From: Acinetobacter guerrae
Lineage (GTDB): Bacteria; Pseudomonadota; Gammaproteobacteria; Pseudomonadales; Moraxellaceae
Assembly: GCF_009372255.1 (NCBI RefSeq)
Contig: NZ_LXGN01000056.1
Location: 310,001 to 374,000 of the forward strand
Reading direction: 5' to 3'
DNA length: 64,000 nucleotides
Made by a program: the position numbers and the translations under genes. The notes beneath the pieces are model-generated. The model had not been told where the DNA came from. It saw only the letters and a program-made list of their open reading frames with translations, and did no database searches. Positions 57,959 to 64,000 of the stretch are shown here, piece after piece (positions within the stretch are counted from its first letter, which is position 1; every line of letters begins with the position of its first letter).

Positions 57959-58756
57959 ATGTCGGGTTCGACTATTATTCCTTGGGTAGTTGGCAATTGG
58001 AAAATGAACCCAATACAAGCTGATGCCACACAACTTATTCAACAATTTAAAACTTTATTGACGCAATCGACCATCGATTCTGATGCTTGTCATATCGGGA
58101 TTGCACCTACATTGATTGCATTGGATCGTACACATCAGGCATTGAGTTCAGCCCCTTGTAAAGTTTATACCGTTGCTCAGGATGTTTCTCGTTTTGCAGG
58201 AACTGGCGCTTATACAGGTGAAACGAGTGCTGAGCTTTTGGTAGATAGCCAGATTCAACATGTATTGATTGGTCATTCAGAGCGTCGTGACCTGTTGGGT
58301 GATTCAGTTGAAATTTTGAAAGCTAAACTCCACAATGCACTTCAGGCTGGCATGACTATTATTTACTGTGTAGGTGAAAGCCTTGAACAACGTGAACAAG
58401 GCTTGGCTGAACAGGTGGTCTTACAACAAATCTGTGATATTGCCAGTGTTGTAAATGATGAGCAATGGTCGAAACAAATCGTGATTGCCTATGAGCCGAT
58501 CTGGGCAATCGGTACTGGAAAAACAGCCTCACCGCAAGATGCTCAAGCCATGCATGCCAAAATTCGTGAAGGGTTATGCCAGATGACTGCACATGGCGCG
58601 CGTATTGCCTTGCTATATGGTGGTAGTGTTAAACCCGAGAATGCGGTAGAGTTGGCGGCTTGTCCAGATATTAATGGCGCGTTGGTCGGCGGCGCATCAT
58701 TGAATGCACAATCGTTTTATCAAATTGCTCAGGCATTTGCCCAATCAAAACAATAG
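57959..58756 (+). CDS. tpiA: Triosephosphate isomerase
   Basis: Interconverts dihydroxyacetone phosphate and glyceraldehyde-3-phosphate. Asn13 and Lys15 (GNWKMN), His106 (IGHSERR) and Glu179 ([11 protein letters not shown]) form the active site; the phosphate loop is [11 protein letters not shown]. The length of 265 aa is normal. AAAAGG lies 8 nt before the ATG. It is followed 9 nt later by secG, a common gammaproteobacterial order. Confidence 0.97.
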   Translation: MSGSTIIPWVVGNWKMNPIQADATQLIQQFKTLLTQSTIDSDACHIGIAPTLIALDRTHQALSSAPCKVYTVAQDVSRFAGTGAYTGETSAELLVDSQIQHVLIGHSERRDLLGDSVEILKAKLHNALQAGMTIIYCVGESLEQREQGLAEQVVLQQICDIASVVNDEQWSKQIVIAYEPIWAIGTGKTASPQDAQAMHAKIREGLCQMTAHGARIALLYGGSVKPENAVELAACPDINGALVGGASLNAQSFYQIAQAFAQSKQ

Positions 58757-58765
58757 GAGTTCAGC

Positions 58766-59095
58766 ATGCATACTTTTGTGCTGGTCGTACACATTATTCT
58801 CGCCATTTTGATTATTGCACTGGTGCTGGTTCAGCATGGTAAAGGTGCAGATGCAGGTGCATCATTCGGCGGTGGCGGTGCTGCAACCGTATTTGGTGCC
58901 TCAGGTTCAGGTAACTTCCTGACGCGGTTGACAGCTATCTGTACTGCGCTGTTTTTTATTACTAGTTTGACGCTGGCAGTTTTTGCCAAAAAACAAACAA
59001 CAGATGCGTATAGCTTACAATCTGTACAAACCGCACCTAGTCAGCAACCAACTTCGCCTGAAACTTCACCAACTGCACCAAAAACGAGTGAATAA
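58766..59095 (+). CDS. secG: Preprotein translocase subunit SecG
   Basis: Small membrane subunit of the SecYEG channel. Two helices (about 3-23 and 50-72) flank the conserved [34 protein letters not shown] (about 20-53). The C-terminal tail is Pro/Thr/Ser-rich, as usual. The length of 109 aa is typical. It is cotranscribed with tpiA, and tRNA genes follow. Confidence 0.95.
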   Translation: MHTFVLVVHIILAILIIALVLVQHGKGADAGASFGGGGAATVFGASGSGNFLTRLTAICTALFFITSLTLAVFAKKQTTDAYSLQSVQTAPSQQPTSPETSPTAPKTSE

Positions 59096-59131
59096 TTAGA
59101 ATTAACGCTTTCTTTTTGTGATTGAAGCGAA

Positions 59132-59151
59132 TAGAATGCCTCCCACAAGCT
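59132..59151 (+). promoter_or_regulatory. Candidate -10 and GC-rich discriminator before tRNA-Leu
   Basis: TAGAAT (59132-59137) followed by GCCTCCC, a discriminator typical of stringently controlled stable-RNA promoters. The -35 (TTTCTT at 59109-59114) is poor. The tRNA starts 14 nt after the box. Confidence 0.35.
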
Positions 59152-59236
59152 GCGGTGGTGGTGGAATTGGTAGACACGCTACCTTGAGGTGGTAGTGCCT
59201 TCGGGCGTGGGGGTTCAAGTCCCCCCTTCCGCACCA
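59152..59236 (+). tRNA. leuU: tRNA-Leu(GAG)
   Basis: 85 nt with encoded CCA. The anticodon stem CTACC / GGTAG closes the loop TTGAGGT, giving anticodon GAG. A long variable arm (GTGCCTTCGGGCGT) and T-arm GGGGG-TTCAAGT-CCCCC are present. The acceptor GCGGTGG / CTTCCGC has a U-U and a G-U at positions 5 and 6. The place after secG matches E. coli leuU. Confidence 0.95.
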
Positions 59237-59276
59237 ACTTGATCCAGAAAGAAAGTTGGTGTTGCAGTGATGTTGA

Positions 59277-59353
<77 letters not shown>

Positions 59354-59445
59354 AGTTTTAGGTAAATGTGAAAATAAAGCTTTAGTCTAACGACTTTTAC
59401 TTTATAAAATCATTAAAGAGTTTTTTGAGAACTCAATACCTAGTA

Positions 59446-59458
59446 CTACCAAGTTTTA
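59446..59458 (+). repeat. Orphan copy of the tRNA-fMet 3' end and flank
   Basis: CTACCAAGTTTTA, identical to the last bases of tRNA-fMet copy 1 plus its downstream flank (59349-59361). The rest of the tRNA is missing here. It looks like debris from duplication of the tRNA unit. Confidence 0.5.
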
Positions 59459-59499
59459 AAAGTGTATTGATACCGATTTAGTTGATTTACACCTTTAAT

Positions 59500-59523
59500 T
59501 GACTAAGGGCAACAACTTAGTCA
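59500..59523. promoter_or_regulatory. Dyad just upstream of the tRNA-fMet copy 2 promoter
   Basis: TGACTAAG-N8-CTTAGTCA, a perfect 8-bp inverted repeat ending 13 bp before the -35 box. No T-run follows, so it is more likely a protein site or processing hairpin than a terminator. Confidence 0.4.
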
Positions 59524-59536
59524 GCAATTATTAAAA

Positions 59537-59564
59537 TTGACTTTTTTTGATAGTTGTATATAAT
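59537..59564 (+). promoter_or_regulatory. Strong sigma-70 promoter of tRNA-fMet copy 2 / rimP-nusA-infB
   Basis: TTGACT (-35, 59537-59542), a 16-bp spacer and a perfect TATAAT (-10, 59559-59564). The predicted start is about 7 nt before the tRNA. Confidence 0.8.
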
Positions 59565-59577
59565 GTTTGCACGTTGA

Positions 59578-59654
<77 letters not shown>

Positions 59655-59663
59655 AGTTTCTAA

Positions 59664-59691
59664 GAGGGCTCACAAATAGGTGGGCCTTTTT
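59664..59691 (+). terminator. Terminator/attenuator 1 between tRNA-fMet and rimP
   Basis: GGCTCAC / GTGGGCC (7 bp with one G-U) with AAATAG loop and five T, 10 nt after the tRNA. Confidence 0.75.
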
Positions 59692-59724
59692 GCACAGTGA
59701 GCTATAGTTTTCTGTGTAAAATAT

Positions 59725-59748
59725 AGGGGCGATTTAACGCCCTTTTTT
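59725..59748 (+). terminator. Terminator/attenuator 2 between tRNA-fMet and rimP
   Basis: GGGCG / CGCCC, extended by two weaker pairs, with ATTTAA loop and six T. It is the second terminator in the 221-nt rimP leader. Confidence 0.75.
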
Positions 59749-59875
59749 ATTGGCTATCGTGTAGCGGTGAAACAAGACATAAGATGTCGTAAAGGTGAAA
59801 TAGTCGTGCTTCACTATATAGATTAGTCTGAATTGGCCATGAGCCGATTGAACCGCGCGAGAATGACGAGAGTAA

Positions 59876-60400
59876 ATGAAGCTATCAAATAAAACTCAAG
59901 CACTGCATGATTTAATTGCACCCGCAGTGCAAGCTTGTAATGTTGATCTGTGGGGAATCGAATTTGTTCCTCAAGGTAAGCGTTCACTGTTGCGTATCTA
60001 TATCGATAAAGCTATCGATGATAATGCTGAACCTGTCATGAATGAAGATGGTGAAGTTGAACAGGGGCGTGGTATTGGTGTGCAAGACTGTGTGCTTGTG
60101 ACTCAACAAGTTGGCGCAATGTTAGATGTTCATGATCCGATTTCTGGCGAATATGCACTGGAAGTCTCATCTCCTGGTTGGGATCGTCCTTTTTTTCAAC
60201 TTGAACAAATGCCAGAATATATTGGGCAGCAAGTTGCATTACGACTGATTACCGCAGTTGAAAATCGCCGTAAGTTCCAAGCAAAATTGCTCAGTGTCGA
60301 CCTTGAAAATGAAATGATTCAGGTTGAAGTTGAAGGCAACCATGTGCTTGACATTGATAGTCATAATATTGATAAAGCAAACTTGATCTATCAGGACTAA
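59876..60400 (+). CDS. rimP: Ribosome maturation factor RimP
   Basis: Binds the free 30S subunit during its assembly. The alpha/beta N-domain (about 8-90) has [22 protein letters not shown] (about 19-40), and the Sm-like C-domain (about 98-170) follows [15 protein letters not shown]. The length of 174 aa is slightly long because of an acidic insert (about 45-62). First protein gene of rimP-nusA-infB, 221 nt after tRNA-fMet copy 2. Confidence 0.95.
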   Translation: MKLSNKTQALHDLIAPAVQACNVDLWGIEFVPQGKRSLLRIYIDKAIDDNAEPVMNEDGEVEQGRGIGVQDCVLVTQQVGAMLDVHDPISGEYALEVSSPGWDRPFFQLEQMPEYIGQQVALRLITAVENRRKFQAKLLSVDLENEMIQVEVEGNHVLDIDSHNIDKANLIYQD

Positions 60401-60435
60401 ATTCATTTAAATTTATAAGAATCTGTAGGTGACTT

Positions 60436-61920
60436 ATGAGCCGTGAAATTCTTACCGTTGTAGAAACGGTTAGTAATGAAAAAGGTGTTAGTCGTGAAGC
60501 GATCTTCGAAGCATTAGAACAAGCACTGGTTGCTGCAACGAAGAAGAAATTTTACGAAGGAACACACTCTGAAGAAGCGCAGTTACGTGTTGAAATTGAC
60601 CGTAAGACTGGCGATTATCGTACTTTCCGTCAATGGGAAGTCGTTGCTGATGAAGATCATGAAATGCCAGCGTGTCAGGATGCGATTTCTGATGTCGATC
60701 CTTCACAATGGTCAATTGGCGATATTCGCGAACTTGAGGTTGAATCTATCGAGTTTGGTCGTATCGCAGCGCAGATTGCCAAGCAAGTAATTGTACAGAA
60801 AATTCGTGAAGCTGAACGTGCTTTAGTTGCCGATGCTTATGAAGCCAAAGTGGGCGAATTGATCTATGGTGAAGTGAAAAAGCAAACCAAAGACGGTTTT
60901 ATCATTGATTTGGGTGATAATGCAGAGGCTTATTTAGCACGTGAAGAAATGATTCCTAAAGAATTACTTCGTCCTAAACAGCGTATGAATGCGATTTTAT
61001 ATAATGTAAATCGTGAAGGTCGTGGTGCACAATTATTGTTGTCACGTGCTAAACCTGAAATGCTGATTGCCTTGATGAAAAAGGAAATTCCAGAAATTTC
61101 TGAAGAAATCATTGAGATTAAAGCAGCAGCACGTCAACCAGGTGTACGTGCCAAGATTGCAGTCAAAACCAACGATCATCGAATTGACCCAGTTGGTGCG
61201 TGTATTGGTATGCGTGGTACGCGTATTCAAGCCGTACAACAAGAACTTAATGGCGAGCGTATTGATGTTGTGGTGTGGTCAGATGATCCTGCACAATACA
61301 TTGCGAGCGCTTTAGAACCTGCTGATGTATCAGGGATTGTACTGGATGAAGATGCACGCAGTGCAGACATTATCTTTGCAACCAATGATCAATTGGCACG
61401 TGCGATTGGTTCTCAGGGACAAAATGTGCGTTTGGCATCGGAATTAACGGGTTATAAACTCGACATGATGCTAGAAGATGAATATCGTGCACGTCAGCAA
61501 AATGAAGCACAGCAATATCTGGACATGTTTGTAGAGCGTCTTGATATTGAAGAAGATTTGGCGATGGCATTAGTGGAAATGGGCTTTACTTCACTTGAAG
61601 AAATTGCCTACGTACCAGCTGAAACTTTTGACGAAATTGAACTTGATGCTGATTTGGTTGAGTTACTACAAAGTCGTGCAAAAGAGGCAGCATTAACTGA
61701 TGCATTAAAACAGCAGGAAAATATTCAGGAACCAAGTGCGGAACTTCTAGAAATGGAAGGGATGACTCAGGAGCTTGCTTATGCTCTTGCAGCGCGTGGT
61801 GTGATTACAGTCGATGATTTGGCCGATCAGGCAACCGACGATATCTCTGATATTGAAGGGCTTGGTGAAGATAAAGCGGGTCAGCTCATTATGAAAGCAC
61901 GCGAATCATGGTTTAACTAA
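60436..61920 (+). CDS. nusA: Transcription termination/antitermination factor NusA
   Basis: Binds RNA polymerase near the RNA exit channel and controls pausing, termination and antitermination. N-terminal domain (1 to about 125), S1 domain (about 135-200), two KH domains (about 205-345; GACIGMRGTRIQAVQQELNGE and AIGSQGQNVRLASELTG), and two C-terminal acidic repeats (about 365-490). The length of 494 aa is normal. It may regulate its own operon through the two upstream terminators. Confidence 0.97.
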   Translation: MSREILTVVETVSNEKGVSREAIFEALEQALVAATKKKFYEGTHSEEAQLRVEIDRKTGDYRTFRQWEVVADEDHEMPACQDAISDVDPSQWSIGDIRELEVESIEFGRIAAQIAKQVIVQKIREAERALVADAYEAKVGELIYGEVKKQTKDGFIIDLGDNAEAYLAREEMIPKELLRPKQRMNAILYNVNREGRGAQLLLSRAKPEMLIALMKKEIPEISEEIIEIKAAARQPGVRAKIAVKTNDHRIDPVGACIGMRGTRIQAVQQELNGERIDVVVWSDDPAQYIASALEPADVSGIVLDEDARSADIIFATNDQLARAIGSQGQNVRLASELTGYKLDMMLEDEYRARQQNEAQQYLDMFVERLDIEEDLAMALVEMGFTSLEEIAYVPAETFDEIELDADLVELLQSRAKEAALTDALKQQENIQEPSAELLEMEGMTQELAYALAARGVITVDDLADQATDDISDIEGLGEDKAGQLIMKARESWFN

Positions 61921-61930
61921 GGAGTAGCGT

Positions 61931-64000
61931 ATGACAGACAAAACGATTCAAGACTTGGCTCAAACAGTTGGTCGTCCTGTCGACAAGCTTCTAGAACAGG
62001 TTCGTGAAGCAGGTCTACCACAGCGTAACGCAAATGACACAATTACCACTGAGCAGCAAGACACGCTTGTGAACCATTTGAAAAAGGTACACGGTCAAGA
62101 TGCCAGTGGCGCAGGAAAAATCACGTTGAAACGTAAAACAACCAGTACGGCGAAAGTGGCCAGTACTTCAGGTAAGGCAAAAACGATTAACGTAGAAGTT
62201 CGTAAGAAACATACGTTTACCAAGCCTAATCCTGAGCAAATTGCGGCTGAAGCAAAAGCACGTGTTGAAGCTGAAGCAAAAGGTCGTACTGATGAAAAAG
62301 TAAACCAGCAAACGACCCAGCAACCTCGTGAAAAAGCTGAAAACAAAGCACAAGCAACATTAGACGCAATGCGCGCTGCTCAGAAGAAAGAAACAGTGAA
62401 AGCTGAGACTTCAACTACAGAAGTTGTGGTGAAGCGTCGTTCAACCAATAAGCCGATTAAGCCGATTGTTGTAAAACCAACAGAAACAGCTGAACAGAAA
62501 AAAGCACGTGAAGCTGAATCTGCAAAGTTGAAAGCAACTGAAGAAGCCGTTCGTCGTAAAGCAGCTGAAGAAGCGCAACAGCGTACACTTGAGCAAATGC
62601 GTCAAATGGCATCGAAATATTCAAATGACGATACTGGTGCGACCATTCGTGTGATTGATGATTCTCCATTGGCTGCTGGTCTTGTAGGTCAGGCTTATGA
62701 AGATTCCTTCAATCAGGAAGACCGTGAAATCAAACGTGGTGGCGCAACAACCAATCCACGTGCTGGTAAAAAAGGTGGTCGAGGTGGTGATGCACAAGCT
62801 GAGCAAAGCTTTAGCAAAAGCCATCATAAGCGCGGCTTAAAAACCAGTCAGGCGAATAAACACGGTTTTGAAAAACCTGTTAAAAAGCAAATTTATGATG
62901 TTGAGATTGGTGAGAAAATCGTTGTTGCTGATTTAGCACAAAAGATGGCGATTAAAGTTCGCGAAGTTATTAAGACGCTCATGAAAATGGGTGAGCTTGT
63001 GACTCAAAACCAAGCGATTGATCAAGATACTGCGGTACTCGTGGTCGAGGAAATGGGACATAACCCTGTTTTGGTTTCTGATACACAAGCCGAAGATAAC
63101 TTACTTGTCGCTGCTGAAGAAGCACGTGGTGAGCAAACAACTCGTCCTCCAGTAGTCACAATCATGGGTCACGTTGACCATGGTAAGACTTCATTACTTG
63201 ATCGTATCCGTCGCTCTAAAGTAGCAGCAGGCGAAGCGGGTGGTATTACTCAGCATATTGGTGCATATCACGTTGAGACTGATAAGGGAATTATTACTTT
63301 CCTTGATACGCCGGGACACGCAGCATTTACTGCGATGCGTTCACGTGGTGCTAAAGCAACGGATATCGTTGTATTGGTGGTTGCGGCTGATGATGGCGTG
63401 ATGCCACAAACAGCAGAAGCAATTGACCATGCACGCGCTGCGGGTACGCCGATTATTGTTGCCATCAATAAGATGGATAAAGAATCGGCAGATCCAGACC
63501 GTGTATTGAATGAATTAACCACAAAACAGATCGTGCCTGAACAATGGGGCGGTGATGTTCCAGTTGCGATGGTTTCTGCACATTCTGGACAGGGCATTGA
63601 TGAACTGCTTGACTTAATCTTGATCCAAGCTGAATTAATGGAATTGAAAGCATCAAGCGAAGGTGCTGCTCAGGGTGTCGTGATCGAAGCACGTGTTGAT
63701 AAAGGTCGTGGTGCTGTCACTTCTATTCTGGTACAAAACGGTACGCTTAATATTGGTGATCTTGTTCTTGCGGGTTCATCTTATGGCCGTGTACGTGCCA
63801 TGTCGGATGAAAATGGTCAACCAATTAAATCGGCAGGTCCATCAATTCCAGTCGAAATTTTAGGTTTACCAGATGCGCCAATGGCAGGTGATGAAGTTCT
63901 TGTTGTAAATGACGAGAAAAAAGCACGTGAAGTGGCAGATGCTCGTGCAGACCGTGAACGTCAAAAACGTATTGATCGCCAAAGTGCAATGCGTCTTGAA
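61931..64000 (+). CDS. infB: Translation initiation factor IF-2, N-terminal 690 codons (runs off the right edge)
   Basis: GTPase that brings fMet-tRNA to the 30S subunit. It has the IF2_N domain (about 1-52), a long Lys/Glu/Ala/Gln-rich linker (about 60-300), a second IF2_N-type domain (about 318-370), and the G domain with G1 GHVDHGKT (about 413-420), G3 DTPGH (about 459-463) and G4 NKMD (about 513-516). Domain II starts near 595. The rest is outside the window. Ten nt separate it from nusA, with GGAG as ribosome-binding site. Confidence 0.97.
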   Translation, partial: MTDKTIQDLAQTVGRPVDKLLEQVREAGLPQRNANDTITTEQQDTLVNHLKKVHGQDASGAGKITLKRKTTSTAKVASTSGKAKTINVEVRKKHTFTKPNPEQIAAEAKARVEAEAKGRTDEKVNQQTTQQPREKAENKAQATLDAMRAAQKKETVKAETSTTEVVVKRRSTNKPIKPIVVKPTETAEQKKAREAESAKLKATEEAVRRKAAEEAQQRTLEQMRQMASKYSNDDTGATIRVIDDSPLAAGLVGQAYEDSFNQEDREIKRGGATTNPRAGKKGGRGGDAQAEQSFSKSHHKRGLKTSQANKHGFEKPVKKQIYDVEIGEKIVVADLAQKMAIKVREVIKTLMKMGELVTQNQAIDQDTAVLVVEEMGHNPVLVSDTQAEDNLLVAAEEARGEQTTRPPVVTIMGHVDHGKTSLLDRIRRSKVAAGEAGGITQHIGAYHVETDKGIITFLDTPGHAAFTAMRSRGAKATDIVVLVVAADDGVMPQTAEAIDHARAAGTPIIVAINKMDKESADPDRVLNELTTKQIVPEQWGGDVPVAMVSAHSGQGIDELLDLILIQAELMELKASSEGAAQGVVIEARVDKGRGAVTSILVQNGTLNIGDLVLAGSSYGRVRAMSDENGQPIKSAGPSIPVEILGLPDAPMAGDEVLVVNDEKKAREVADARADRERQKRIDRQSAMRLE

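Noticed and set aside
62200..62620. Repetitive GAAGCA/AAAGCA-rich stretch.
   Set aside because: It encodes the Ala/Glu/Lys-rich linker of IF-2, normal for this protein.

Overview
The window is a gene-dense stretch of a gammaproteobacterial chromosome, almost certainly Acinetobacter or a very close Moraxellaceae relative. Evidence from sequence: moderately AT-rich DNA, the pilMNOPQ-aroK-aroB-SPOR order, a pilA gene followed by pilin O-oligosaccharyltransferase genes, a fadB-fadA operon, and secG / tRNA-Leu / tRNA-fMet / rimP / nusA / infB. I see no insertion sequence, prophage, CRISPR array or rRNA. Two genes are cut by the window edges (a class A penicillin-binding protein on the left, infB on the right); no clear pseudogene was found.

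Layout. 1-0.8 kb: PBP1A start (minus). 0.9-8.6 kb: pilM-N-O-P-Q, aroK, aroB and a SPOR-like membrane protein. 8.6-15.1 kb: gltB-gltD (glutamate synthase) behind a 440-bp control region holding a textbook sigma-54 promoter, an IHF-like site and two NtrC-like dyads. 15.1-21.3 kb: LysR regulator divergent from acyl-CoA dehydrogenase, CoA-transferase, MHS transporter and SDR genes, probably an uncharacterised carboxylate/acyl-CoA catabolic cluster. 21.5-24.8 kb: ferritin-like metal hydrolase, lemA and two TPM-domain genes. 25.0-30.5 kb: pilA with a sigma-54-type promoter, then pglL-like OTase, tfpZ-like accessory gene, a second pglL-like OTase, and a small secreted protein. 30.5-33.9 kb: fadB-fadA (minus). 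34.4-41.0 kb: lpxO-like hydroxylase, PH-domain protein, uvrC, thioesterase, pgsA, Ada-like methyltransferase/regulator and alkB. 41.0-43.9 kb: ABC exporter and IclR regulator (minus). 44.4-47.8 kb: aaeB/aaeX/aaeA-like efflux operon. 47.8-50.6 kb: recN, yqgE, yqgF/ruvX (minus). 51.0-53.2 kb: ppnP, rlmB, EamA transporter. 53.2-57.6 kb: pilB-pilC-pilD-coaE (minus). 58.0-64.0 kb: tpiA, secG, tRNA-Leu(GAG), two identical initiator tRNAs, rimP, nusA, infB.

How it works together. The three pilus loci supply the alignment subcomplex and secretin (PilMNOPQ), the major pilin and its glycosylation machinery (PilA, PglL-like, TfpZ-like), and the assembly ATPase, platform and prepilin peptidase (PilB, PilC, PilD); this machine drives twitching and DNA uptake in this family. 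GltBD carries out ammonium assimilation and looks nitrogen-regulated. The right end is the translation/transcription block tRNA-fMet-rimP-nusA-infB, with two Rho-independent terminators between the tRNA and rimP.

Most interesting items: the gltB sigma-54/NtrC/IHF architecture with one NtrC-like dyad overlapping the upstream terminator; a phoA-like Pho box upstream of ppnP; two tandem divergent pilin OTases with long poly-A tracts in the first; the duplicated initiator tRNA with a third orphan copy of its 3' end; tandem terminators ahead of rimP-nusA-infB; and the LysR-controlled acyl-CoA cluster with a perfect 9-bp operator-like dyad. All were read by eye; none has been tested by search or folding software.
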